From Platerodrilus igneus (Eukaryota > Arthropoda > Insecta > Coleoptera > Lycidae): a DNA stretch of 64,000 bases. The position numbers and the translations under genes are program-made. The first letter of the stretch is position 1. Each line of letters starts with the position of its first letter. Under the pieces are notes generated by a model. It was not told the origin of the DNA and did no database searches. It saw only the letters and a list, made by a program, of their open reading frames with translations. Shown here one piece after another: positions 1 to 11,198 of the stretch. The stretch spans positions 806,001-870,000 of the forward strand of contig JARFIW010000663.1 of the NCBI GenBank assembly GCA_036346225.1, given 5' to 3'.

Positions 1-1740
1 TGTATTAATAGGGGTGTATGCCAAACGATAGGATCAATATTTCAGATCTAATAATTTAAAAACTATAAATTTTGCTATACTTTACATACGTTAAAGTATG
101 TACCATTTCAGATTGAAACTTATATGCCAAAAGGTAGATAACATGACTTTATGACGTTGATATAATGCACGGTACTTGAGGTTTTATACTGAGTTGATAT
201 TTCATGAGCCAGTTGAGAGTACATTTGCCGTCGGAAAGCCGAACGGATTTATGGATATCTGCAATATAACAAAGCGTCCAGGTCGTGTATAAATTATTTG
301 GCTTTTCCTTTTTATAGAATCAAACTTTTGGACGAATTGTAAATCAAAATTTAAAGTGAATCAAAATGTAAAAGGTTATTGAGTTTAGTGAAGTGTTTTG
401 GACCAATAGTAGAAATTTAAAATTATTATAAAGACTGTAGCGAAGGTATGTTGGACACTGAAAGAAAGATGATTTGTTATTGGATGTTATATGTTTAAAA
501 ATGTTATTCTAGTAAGCTAAGTTTGTTGATTTAATAACTAAGCAAAATAAATAAGGGACTTACTTTTCGAATTTGTTCAGATAAAGACCTATTTTATGAA
601 ACCTGCGTTAAGTTGTAAAATATTAATAAAATAAAAGTTTATATGTGTATCATCGAGTATTATTTAGTAAAGTGTGAAAGAAATAAGAAACATCGAGTAA
701 AAAAAGGTGACGAGTATATAAAAGGAGTTTTTAAAAGTGGTTAATAGTGCAACGGGAAAGGCAACGAGTATTTAAAGAAGATTTTGGAAGTCGTTATTAT
801 TGCAAAGGGGAAAGCGACGGTTATTTGTTTGAGAAGATTGGTGTTGGTTTTGGAATAGATTTGGTATAACGGCAGTAGGAGATAGGAGTGGATAAAGAAG
901 GCATCGACGACATAGATAATTTTGGATTGATTTGAGAAGATTAAACGGCAGTAAGGACATCGTATGGATAATTGGAATAGCAGGACTAGGAGTGAATTAT
1001 AATAGGACAGCGGGTTTGAATTGGATTGTGCGAAGAGAGGATTAATTGGGGGTACGGAGCAGAGGAACAGGAGATCAATATACGGCGAGGAAGAATTAAC
1101 GCAGGGGAAGTAGATAACGGTTTTTTGCTAAATTCTAAATTGGGGTAAATTTATTTCAGGTTTGGGTCATCGAAATTGTTTTTAAGAACACCTGGAGGCA
1201 GTACGCAAGCGAACAACAGTGGAGAATCTTTTGTGAAAGTGCGTACGGCGATTTCGAACTTGAGCCAGCAGTTAAAGGAAGGCCTTCAGCGCGGTATATT
1301 TCTAGTAAGTACCGTAAATATATTATAACGTCAAAAATTAAAGTCATAAATAGTTACATAAATTAATTTGGCATCAGGCAACTTTGATCTATTAAATTTT
1401 AGCATACATAGTAAATTCAGTACATTAAAAAAGTGGTAAAACAAACGAGGGTGCAGTTTGGTTGGGTAGTGCACATCTACTCACGATTGAACTCACGGTG
1501 AGTAGGTGAGAAAACCCTGAGATTAAAGTTTCAAATAGTCGAGGCATATAAAATATAGTAATTAGTAAAAAAAGAACCAACCAAACGTTTGCTAAAGCAC
1601 CTCGATTTGAAGTCATACATTAAATAGTAAATTTGTGACGACGACAAAAGTCGTGTAACAAATTTTGTTTAAAGTTAAAGTGTAATAAATAAAGAAGGTA
1701 TTAGCCCAAAGTGAAAGTAAAGTAAGATAGGGTGATATTA

Positions 1741-1792
<52 letters not shown>

Positions 1793-2790
1793 CAACAATG
1801 GCGAAAACATTCGTAGAGTGCAAGTAATAACAAAAGCAATATACGGTAATTGATTCTATTGAATTTCGTTGTTAGTACGGGAAAGCAGAATATATTTTAA
1901 ACCATCAAAAAGAGTTATGCAACCAGCCATTCGGTCAAAAAAGATCAATTGCTCAACTTTGTACAAAAGAATAGAGGTTTGTATTGTTATCACTCCACGC
2001 TACGATGAACGAATTAATCAGTAGACCTATTTTATTACCCATAAACCTTGGGTAAGCTCGAACGCCCCAGAATAAGAAAATAGAATTTCACAGAAAACGC
2101 ACAGATAACAACCCCTTAAGTATTTAATGAGCGAGAAGTTTTATTTTTTCGACGAATAACTATTGAAAATAATAAGCAAAGGTTAGAATTTGTATAGGGA
2201 ATTGATAAGGTGAGTTTCTAGCTTTTAGAAGTGGTTTACGACCAGTAAACGTTCTAACGAATTTAAAAACGGTTAAAGATATATTCCACGTACTGAGGGA
2301 CATTTTATACAGGACTATTTAATACGTATTTGTTAAGTTTGTATTATTTGAAAATAATATAAAAAGAATTTAGATAAGCGTTTTTAATTAAGATAGTTGC
2401 AATTTAATGCAGAATTGTCCTATTTCAAAAAGTTACCGCAACAACTTGGCTATATTACGTTTTAAATAAAGAACAAAAATATGCTTATAGAACATTTAAA
2501 AGGAACAATCGGTACGCGGCATAAATATAAGGTATTCAATTTGGAAAGCAGAACGGTACAGAACGACGCTTAATCGTAGCAACCTGTATGCTGAAAAATA
2601 TCTCACAAGCACGCAATGGCGAATATACTACAACTTTTATTTCAAATATTTTTTAATGCATGTGATATTAAATGAAATACTAGATTTTCTCGTACTACTG
2701 GATCTTCCTGTATACTGCAAGCAATATTATTTAGACTACTGCTCTAAAACGTAAGGTTATTGACACAGCTATTGAACAAAACATAGTGTG
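1..2790. other. AT-rich stretch without a recognisable gene
   Basis: All reading frames are short and look like chance openings. The stretch around 700-1620 is purine-rich on this strand (pyrimidine-rich on the other), a composition also seen in the LTR and leader regions of the Ty3/gypsy elements further along. It could be old retroelement non-coding sequence, but I cannot align it to anything firmly. A short run near 1558-1580 resembles one near 4350-4380. Confidence 0.5.
1743..1788. repeat. (AT)n microsatellite, about 23 units
   Basis: Uninterrupted alternating A and T over about 46 bases. The open frame across it on the minus strand is an artefact of the repeat (Tyr-Ile alternation). Confidence 0.95.
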
Positions 2791-2799
2791 GAATGCAAT

Positions 2800-3790
2800 T
2801 AAAAAAATTAAGGGTTTTGCTATTACACGTTTACGAAAGAAAAATATGGAAAATTTGTAAAAGTCACTGAGAAGTTTGACGATTTTGAGAAAGTGAAAAT
2901 TCGAAAACATGTGCATGTACTATATTTTTGCGACGAATTGCAAACTAAATCAAAAGCGTTATTGTCGTTAATAGTGATGATTTATTTCTTGACCTCAATC
3001 GTACATTTTTGTACAGAGGGCTGGTGGAATTGGCTTTAAATAAGACAAAAGAACAAAAAAATATATATTAATTGAAACACATAAAACAGTTCTTTGGCGA
3101 AGGAAGCACCTAACTACAATAACAAAAATTATGGCAAGGAATAGAGAAAAATTTATAACACTGAGGAAACTTGGTTGAATGCAGGTTGTGTAAAAAGTAA
3201 AGTTTGATACAATACAATAATAAAACTGCGAAACAAGCGCTAGTTGAAGAAGTTTCAGCTGGTGTGAAGAATCCATCGGGCAAAGGAAAATATATTGTAA
3301 TACTTCATATTGGTAGCGACTCCGGATTTATTGATGAAGGTTTATTGAACTTTAAATCCCAGAAAACTGATAAAATTTATAACATATTTATTTTATGTTT
3401 TTATCATAATTGTATTAGTAAGGGATTATCATGAAGACATGAAAGGTAGTCTTTAAACGGTGGCTCAAAGGTCTACAACCCCTTTAGAAAAAAATGTTGT
3501 AATTGTGATGTATAGTGTCCCCTATCAGGTTATAAAATAAGAAAAAATTCCAACTTATAGTTTGAAAAAAACAAAGACGTTGTCGCTGGCTTTATAGATA
3601 GAATATTTCAATTGAGGTGCTTTTATTAAAATAACAATTGTTAAAAATAGCCCAACAACATTGCCGTTCACATCCAACACCTTACGTCATCCATTAAATG
3701 CTGAAGTGTATTAGAAGAACCATATAGTATGCTTGCCTCCTTACCACTGCAGTTTAAATAAAAATTATGTAACAGCTAACAACATAACAT
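2800..3790 (+). pseudogene. Decayed DDE transposase, Tc1/IS630-type superfamily
   Basis: Pieces in shifting frames line up in the order expected of an insect DDE_3-type transposase. First comes a charged N-terminal segment (FEKVKIRKHVHVLYF near 2890). A block resembling the first catalytic Asp motif is next (EETWLNAGCVKSKV near 3165-3210). The longest intact piece (3204-3434) has NPSGKGKYIVILHIGSDSGF. A DYHEDMKG block (about 3428) and NVVIVMYSVPYQ (about 3495) follow. The last piece is LPPYHCSLN (about 3735), where the third catalytic residue would sit just downstream. The second catalytic Asp looks replaced (Tyr in VMYSVPY), about 55 bases are inserted before the DYHEDM block, and stops are frequent. 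It is a fossil. The family call rests on recognised motif order, not on a search; no terminal inverted repeats were found. Confidence 0.65.
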
Positions 3791-3798
3791 ATAAACTT

Positions 3799-5311
3799 TG
3801 TTGCGCCTCTTTAATGAATAAACACTTACAATGGGTTTGTTTACTGTTATCCTGCAGCTGTGAAGATGTTTCAAAATAAAAATTGATTTCCTTTGTTTAA
3901 AAAACTTTTGTTAATTGCGTTATCGCCTGGTTGGCAAACAGTGGATTTTTGCAACTGCTGTCTGATAATTCTGCACACTTGATCTTTAGGCGATATCGTT
4001 GAAAGCCAAATATCTACCCCCATGCATGGCTCTGTGCTTATAAAATAGAGAACACGCTTTGAAAGGGTGCTACGTACATTGACGTAACATAAAAAAACAC
4101 CAAGAGAAAGAAAAAAAGGAATGACCGGGCTCAATCGGTGAGTGGGCGGGGTTTTATACCTATGACTAAATTACAAAGAAACCTGCAATAAATAGAAAAA
4201 AATATATATATAAACACTCATTCACACTCAGAACAAAACATACATAGGAAAAGAAAGAATTTATAATTAAACAAAATATTTACACAACACAGTGTAAAAA
4301 TTATTCATGAAAAGGGGCGAGCTGTAGTTTTTAGGTAATTACCCCCTGACAGTAATTAGTAAAAAAAAAGAAGAACCAAACGCAACCCTAAAAATAACAG
4401 TTCTAGAATATCGTAAGTATAACCTTAGCCTATATTTACAAACATGTAGTACATTTTTAGTAATTTATGAACAAATAGTAAGGTAGTAACCAAAGAGCAG
4501 TAAATGTCAAAATACTTCAATAATTTTCATATATAAAAATCAAATTTGGAAATGCCATCTTAGAACGTTTTAATTCCGAACTTAGAAGCGCATACAAAGA
4601 AAAACCAAAAAAAGAACTCACCATCGAGTTACTGGCATCAGGGTGGAACCAGTCGCTGGTCTATGTCAGCGAATAGGCAGGCTTACGCCCAGGCAGAGCG
4701 CATTTGACCTCGCATTCCCAGAAGAAACGACAGCTCAAGAGATTAACGTGTCCCCCGCAGGAAGCTAGAATAATTACAAACAATAAATTAATTTATTAAA
4801 ACCAAAAAGTACCGTTTTATAAACCCTATATACTCACCACGCTATAAATGCGTACCAGAAATTCGCATAAAGAAAACGAATGAAGCAAAACAAAATGAAT
4901 GTTTTCTTGTTGCTATTCGAGCAGAAAATGAATATTACATGTGTTAAAGCACCAAAGCAAGGAAATAAAACAGGTAAACCCTAATTTTATTGAAATAATT
5001 TCGCCGAAATCTTTAAAAATGGAAAAGACACCAACATTTAATTATTGAAATACTTGAAAAGTCGCCTATCTAATTAGGGCGTAAATTCTATGGTACGAAA
5101 TTCTTAGAAAGGATATTTATTTTTCTAATGAGCAGAAAGATTTATCAACTAACATAGATAGGATGTTTATTATTAATTACAATATAAATTTTAATACACG
5201 AAAGGGTTATTTTAATTTACGGAAACTAATTTTCGTGTTTAACGCCAAAGAATTTAAGGTAAAAATTATTGTATATAAACTAATCAATTATTTACGAAAA
5301 TGAACGTAACA
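3799..5311 (-). mobile_element. Possible degenerate solo LTR, relative of the gypsy B LTR
   Basis: About 22 bases at 4117-4138 are identical to a block near the edge of the element B LTR (51739-51760). A shared 'acctgcaataaa' word follows at about 4178. The stretch can be bounded by TGTTGCG at 3799 and CGTAACA ending at 5311, similar to the TGTTACG and CGTAACA ends of the B LTR and of similar size (about 1.5 kb). The flanking four bases do not match, and the middle does not align obviously, so the limits are a guess. The upstream transposase fossil stops just before it, which would fit an insertion. No gene is seen inside; a short GC-richer island lies at 4620-4770. Confidence 0.35.
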
Positions 5312-6473
5312 AGGGACACATTGAATACAACATCCTCTTAGGGAAAAAACGTTGTAAAGTCGCGCTTTTACAATGCTTTCTGTGCTAGTATGAGTTAAGT
5401 TGGTGGTTTCAGCATCCAACCCACAGAAAAATGCAGCCGCACATTCCCATCCACAAGATGATACCAGTACGAAGCCGATAGCTCAAGGTACAGTTTTCCA
5501 TTTTTGTCATTTTATTTATGCTGCTGTGAGGAATAGACATTTCATTTGCTGTTCATAATGGTATTACTCATGATTATCCCGTAAATTACCAACACCGCGT
5601 TACAAAACTCACGTTCACAATGCACAAGCGACTATGCAATCATTCTTTAAATTAAAAATTGGTCAATCAAAGTTTGTGTTAGAACCCGTTTTACTTTTTC
5701 TTTGGTTTTTTTGCATAGATATTAACGTCAACAACTTACACATCAATTTAAAAGTACTTAACACTTGATTAATTTAAGTTAGGGTGTATAAGTTTAATGT
5801 TACACTATTTCTTGAGGAGGTGCACTTCACAATGAAGAATGTATATATTATGTATATTTCTTTTCCTAGAATTATTGTAAAGTTTGTGTTTTATTTTCTT
5901 TTGTATATATTTAAGGTGAACTGCTAAATAAGAATCTAAATTCTAAAATGTTATATTTGCTGACCAATTTTATATTTTTCTGTTATGACGCTTACGTCGT
6001 AACAGGACGATTACACAAATTATTGTTTTTTTTGTTGTTCTGTAGTCTTTTGGGACTGTAAATCTGATAATAAAGTTTTACTAAGGTTTCCAATGTGTTC
6101 TTTTTATTTCACGCACGCCACTCTACGACGTTTTTGAGCTAGCCCGAATTCCACCATTCTGTCTCAGTTTTGTTGTGGTATTCGGCGTAAACGATTTCTT
6201 TACCGACTTTTACTGTTTTCTTTCGTGTTTGCGCGGAAAACCGTAACAAAAATGTTGGCATACCCTACGTGTGGCTCGATTTTGAACCTTTCCTTATTTA
6301 CTTACAATTTGCTATATTTCTGAAACCGTTCTTCTTTACTTAAAAATTTATTCCCGCTTTTTGGAATCCCTTTGCGTACACAACTCTTTGTCTCGAATTT
6401 TTCTGTACGTATATCTGAATTACTCGGGGTTTATGTAATTTAAATAACATAAAGTCAAACAATTGCTGATTAT
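5312..6473. other. Non-coding stretch before the R1-like element
   Basis: No reading frame of note. It holds a near-perfect 11-bp hairpin at 5981-6006 and an AATAAA-like word near 6071. A pyrimidine-rich segment at 6100-6430 ends where homology between the two R1-like copies begins. Confidence 0.5.
5981..6006. repeat. Short imperfect palindrome (11-bp arms)
   Basis: The arms CTGTTATGACG and CGTCGTAACAG pair with a single mismatch, which would be a G-U pair in RNA, around a 4-base loop. A run of T follows about 20 bases later. The arms resemble the TGTTACG and CGTAACA termini of LTRs in this window, but no element can be assigned. Confidence 0.5.
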
Positions 6474-7567
6474 CTAGTTACCGCTTGAAGCGAGCGGACG
6501 TGTTTTTCAGTGCTTCCGCTTCTGCAGTAAACAAGTAAGTTTTTTGATATTTATTATTGTTTTATTATAGTTTAAGCTTTGCTTTTCATTGTATTTTATT
6601 TTTTATTATTGTGTGCCGTTAATTTTAATATACAGGGCATTAAATAAAACCAAAATAATAATTTAATCCGTTAAATACTAAATAAACCGCGTTTTAACTT
6701 AAATTTAAACTAAAATTCACGTTTTAAAATAAACTACTTCAAATTTCGGGCTAATAAATCAAAACCAATAACCAAACATCCCAAATAATTTCAAAATAAT
6801 TTAAAAAGGCGTTTTTAATAAATTTATTTGGAAATCTAGTAAATCGGGTTAAAAAACCGCGTAAAACAAGCAAATAAATTCGGGAAAATTATATAACGTG
6901 CGTGTAATAAAATAACAATTTAAAAACCAAAATCTAGCCCCTTTTGAATCAAACAAATAACTAATAACCGTAAATTTTAAAATAAATTGAATATAAATTT
7001 TACATTTTTTAGTACACGTGTACTTTAAGCTTCCTAAAAGTCGATCTTTAAGTCTAATTAGTGGTGTAACATTTCATGGTCGAGTAAACACCGAGTAAAT
7101 AAGCGGTAAGTGCTTCTGGTACCGCATTCCAATAACGTGTTTTAATTAGTTTATTTCTAAATTTATAGTCCGGAATTTTATAAATTTGTTTTTGATGTAA
7201 TTAGTTAGTTTGAATTTTAAATAAATAAATACAGTTTTGTTATAGTAGATTTTTAATTGCGTATATTTATTGGGCTTGCTATCTTATTTCGTCCTCCTTG
7301 TTATTTTGACATTAGTGTTTATTTTATTTCTCATAAATTTGAAATTTCATTTGGCGGTTTATAAAATTTGAATAAATAAATAAAAACAGATAAGTTTAAG
7401 GGTCATTTGAAATCTAGGTCTTTTATTGGAGCAGCGTTTTTGTTTTGTACTTGTTGTTGTTTTGCCGTTTAGCTGCACATCTTAGCTTCGAGTTTATTAA
7501 GTGTCGTCAGGGCATTTTGATCTGGTTTTTGTTTGTCCTTATTGTTTTTGTTATCAGATTTTTTAGC
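6474..7567 (+). promoter_or_regulatory. 5' UTR of the R1-like element
   Basis: About 1.1 kb of AT-rich sequence without coding signal is collinear with 62240-63330 in the second copy, through small indels. Shared blocks include GCGGACGTGTTT near the start and GGTACCGCATTCCAATAACG near 7120. Non-LTR elements usually carry an internal promoter in this position; that role is inferred, since no promoter element was identified. Confidence 0.7.
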
Positions 7568-8957
7568 ATGGTTGTACACCGAGATGAGGAGCCGTTGCCG
7601 AAGAAGAAGAGTGGTGGTAGGTCGGAGTCAGCCAGGGCTGAACAGTCGAAGGCTGGGACGGTCGATAAGGTCGGAGAGAAGGAGGTCGTGGTTAGGGAAG
7701 AGAAGTCGGAGTTGCAGCTCGACGGGGAGGTAGTCGTGTCGCAGAGGGAGCCTGCGTCTGTGGTGGTGGAGTCGGGGGGGCCAGCGCCCCTTGTGTGTGG
7801 AGCCGGGCCAGAGTCGCCCGCAATTTCGAGAGGCCAGCGTCGCGGGTCGACTAGCAGCAACGGAAGCGTTGCGGCTAGCGATATAAACGAACTGGATCTC
7901 TTGATGTTCCGGGCGAGAAAGGCGCAAGGCCTTATACACAAGCGGGTCCATGCCACTTCGGCAATTATCACCGTGGACGACACGAAGGTGATTTGCAACG
8001 CCGCAAACGAGTTCCGAGATGTTGCGAATCAGCTTTTGGAGATGGTTAGAGGTCTTAGGTTGGTGCGAGGTGAAGGAGGTTGTGGCGGAGGTAGCAGTCG
8101 CAGCGGCGAGGACGGAGCAGGTCGTAGTGGGGCAGGGGGATTAAGAGGGCGTTTGGTCCTAGGGGTAGCTTCGTATGCAGGTGCAGTGGCGAAGAAGGCA
8201 GGGTCGGCGGTCGCAGTTCGTGTTGACGCCAATCCAGGGGTCAAAGAAGACGTCATGGCGACGTTAAAGAAGAAGGTTGATCCGGCCAAAGATGGGTTTG
8301 TTGTTGTCGGAGCACGTCGGACGCGTAGGGGTGGCGTTGTTGTCGAGTGTGCTGGTCGGGAGGACGCCAAGCGGTTGCAGTCGACGGTGGGCGGGGCTTG
8401 TCAGGGTCTGACCGCGAGGACCATTGAAAAGTGGAGGCCGCGCATCGTGTGGGGTAGAGAAGGAGATGAAGCAAAAAGAGCTCGTGAAGAAGTTGATTGT
8501 TCAGAACCCCCGCTTCAGGAGGCTTAGGTTCGAGGAGCAGGTCAAGGAGAATTTTCGGTTTGGCGGAAAGAGGCCAAGAGATCCGTTGGCAAGCGTTGTT
8601 TTCGAGGTGTCGCCGGAGGCTAGGAGGTGTTTCTTGGTAGATTCGGTCAGTCTGGGTTGGCATAAGGTCTGGGCTTGTGATCACTTCTCGATGGTACAGT
8701 GTTATTGCTGTTACGAGTTTGGTCATAGGTCAGCGGAGTGTAAGGAGCGAATGCAGTTTTGCGGTAACTGCGCCGAAGTGGGGCATGAATTCAAGAACTG
8801 TAGGCGGGCAGTTTCTTGTTGTGTTGTTTGTGCGAGGTCGAACGATAGGGTTTGTAGCGTCAGGGTCGACACTCGTCACGACGCCAACTCCAGCCAGTGC
8901 CCAACGATGCAGCGTTTGAAGGCATTCATCACCAGGAACATTGACTATGGATCCTAG
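7568..8957 (+). pseudogene. R1-like ORF1 (Gag-like RNA-binding protein), one frameshift
   Basis: The ATG at 7568 is preferred; the open frame reaches back to a TTG at 7445 but that stretch belongs to the UTR. The N-terminal part is low complexity and charged (KKKSGGRSESAR). A middle region rich in Gly and Ala follows, then a segment ending near 8450. The frame then shifts, and the C-terminal third continues in another frame to the TAG at 8955. That part holds three Cys/His knuckles: CYCCYEFGHRSAEC, CGNCAEVGHEFKNC and a third starting CCVVC. Such knuckles bind the element RNA in the ribonucleoprotein particle. The stop overlaps the ORF2 start at 8947 by a few bases, as in many R1-group elements. 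The frameshift should separate the RNA-binding tail from the rest. Confidence 0.82.
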
Positions 8958-9660
8958 GCCATTAGACGATATTCCGAGAAGCTCGAAAATTAAATGTGCG
9001 CAAATTAATTTAGGCAAGGGCAAAGGGGCCACAAATAATTTCGTCAAATTAATGAACGAAAACAAAATCCACATCGGGCTCATACAGGAACCGCACCTGT
9101 ATAGTCATAAAATAACAGGTTTTGGGAGGGGGTTTACCGTCTTAAACGCGAACAGCGAACGACCGCGCAGCGGAATAATAATAAATAATGGGGCGTGTGC
9201 AGGATTATATTAAATAATTTATCAAAGGAATTTCTAACGACGGCTGAAATCAAAACCTGATTAAATACGTTTTGCGTGATTAGTGCGTACCTTCCACCGG
9301 TCGACTCCCGGCGGAAAAATCCTCAAACAGAGGACTTAATAAAGCAAATTGAAGAAATTCTTCGTAAAATCTGTAGGAATAAAAATCTAATTATCGGGGG
9401 GAGATTTTAATGCCAAGTCGCCACTCTGGGGTAGCCCTATAGAAGACGATAGGGGTTCACAGGTTGCTGATCTTTTAACGGAATGGGATCTTAGTGTGAT
9501 AAACACTAATGATTCACTTACGTTTGAGGGGCATAGAGGCAGCAGTTTTATTGATATTACTGCAGCCTCGCACGAGATGATAGAAATCATTTGTGATTGG
9601 AAATTGAGGTCGGGCGAGGAAACGCTCTCTGACCATAAATTAATAACATGGGAGGTTGAG
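8947..9660 (+). pseudogene. R1-like ORF2, endonuclease domain (broken)
   Basis: The ATG at 8947 overlaps the end of ORF1. The first piece (to the TAA at 9211) holds KCAQINLGKGKGA and LIQEPHL, the Asn- and Glu-containing motifs of apurinic-type endonucleases that nick target DNA. A frameshift follows at about 9205, more stops to about 9400, and a shift in a run of six G at 9395-9400. From 9402 the frame again reads DFNAKS, DDRGSQ and, from 9496, SLTFEG and SDHKLITW, the remaining catalytic blocks (Asp-Asn and Ser-Asp-His). The catalytic residues can thus be recognised but lie in different frames. Confidence 0.8.
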
Positions 9661-11198
9661 ACTAAAACAAGCGCAAACGAGCAGGTGACTATATTTCCGC
9701 GGTTCTGTAATAAAAAAGCAAATTGGGAGCTGTTTAAACAAAAATTTGGCAAAAGTATCCCTGCGTTCGAAAATAAGCTATTTAACTGCCGAGAGGCAGA
9801 CGAAATAGAAAAACTCTCGGAAAATTTAAACGACACGGTGGTAGACGCGTCGTCGTACTCGATGCCGCGAAAGAAACCATTTAAAGAAAGCGTACCCTGG
9901 TGGACCCGGGAACTAACCACCAAGCGGGCAGAAACGCGTGATCTAAGACGGCGCTATCAACGCGCCTCGGGAGAAATAAGAGAACAACGGCGAATAGAAT
10001 ACAATCAAAGTTACCGCGAATATAAGATATTAATAGAAAAAACGCGAACAAATAAATTCAAAGCATTCTGCACGCGAAACTCACAGAAAGAACCTTGGGG
10101 AACCGCATACCGCGTAATAAGGGGTAAACAACAGAAAATCGGATAATCCCGAGGAGGATGAGGGGTCGCACGATTTAGTACGTCGGAAAGCTACAGAGGC
10201 GCAAGGAACAGGTGCCGATAAGGCAATCCTAGTTCACAAGGTCGTCAGGGCTTTTAGGAGGATGAATCCTAAGAAGGCACAGGGCATGACGGAATCATTT
10301 CAGGCGCAGCTCTGAAGGCGTGCCGGTTAGCCCCGTGTGTCTTTGCCGGGTTGTTTAATCTTTGTCTAGAAAGGGGCGTCTTTCCGCGTTGCTAGAAAGT
10401 CCAGAACGTGAAATTCATATCTAAACCTAAAAAGGCGGATGCGTCAGACCCGGGCAGCTATCGTCCAATTAGCTTGCTACCGGTGCTGGGGAAAGCTTTG
10501 GATCGCGTTATGACTACCCGAATTGAGCACTTAGTGCGCGACAGCGGCGGTTTTAATAACCGACAGTTCGGTTTTATGGAGGGAAAGTCGACTATCGACG
10601 CATTAGAGTTTGTTGTCGGGGAAATTAAGCAAGCGAGAGATGCAAAGGAGTATTGTGTCGTTGTTGCTTTGGACATTTCAGGAGCATTTGATGCTGCCTG
10701 GTGGCCATTGATTGTTTACGAGTTGGAAAATAGGGGTTGTCCACGAAACTTGATGTCTTTGGTTAAGAGTTATTTCTGGGGGCGATTGGCACAGGTTGAA
10801 ATTCCGGGGTTTTGTCGCGCGAGGTAGAAAGGGGATGCCCGCAGGGGTCATGCTCTGGTCCCAAATTTTGGAAGTTATTGTATGAGAGCATCTTTAGGGT
10901 CAAGTTGCCCACAGGATGCTCAATCGTTGGGTTTGCGGATGTTACGCTTTTAATTCTCAGATTGCGATTGTTAATGGATATGCGCACAAAACCGAACGAG
11001 GCGCTTAATAAACTACACGAATGGTCGCAGGAGGTAAAATTAAAATTTAACCCCGCGAAGTAAGAGGCGCTTTATTTCGGAAATAAACCGGGACAGCGAC
11101 CCCCTAGGCTAGAGCTGGGAGGGGAGAAAATACCGTTTAAGGAAGCAATAACATATCTCGGGGTAAATATTGACGATAAGTTAAATTGGAAAGCTCAC
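9660..11198 (+). pseudogene. R1-like ORF2, reverse transcriptase domain (broken, YADD lost)
   Basis: The linker (9660-10146) is charged and open in the endonuclease frame. A broken gap follows. The RT core resumes at 10408 with FISKPKKADASDPGSYRPI, RQFGFMEGKSTIDAL and ALDISGAFDAAWWP (first catalytic Asp). The frame shifts near 10820 to read GCPQGSCSGPKFW and then GFADVTLL at about 10930. In the catalytic box the second Asp is Val (GATGTT), so the polymerase would be dead even with the frame repaired. A stop at 11060 and another frame follow, with the conserved thumb-like segment near 11145-11180. Confidence 0.85.

Noticed and set aside
1613..1810. 65-codon minus-strand frame over the AT repeat
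   Set aside because: Made of Tyr-Ile repeats from the microsatellite.
7445..7567. N-terminal hydrophobic extension of ORF1 as a signal or membrane segment
   Set aside because: There is no ATG upstream of 7568 in this frame and the stretch is conserved with the second copy as UTR; the extension depends on a TTG start.
7507..8726. Long minus-strand frames opposite the R1-like ORF1 (and at 63384-63750)
   Set aside because: Shadows of a GC-rich, strongly coding plus strand; the plus-strand frames contain the zinc knuckles.
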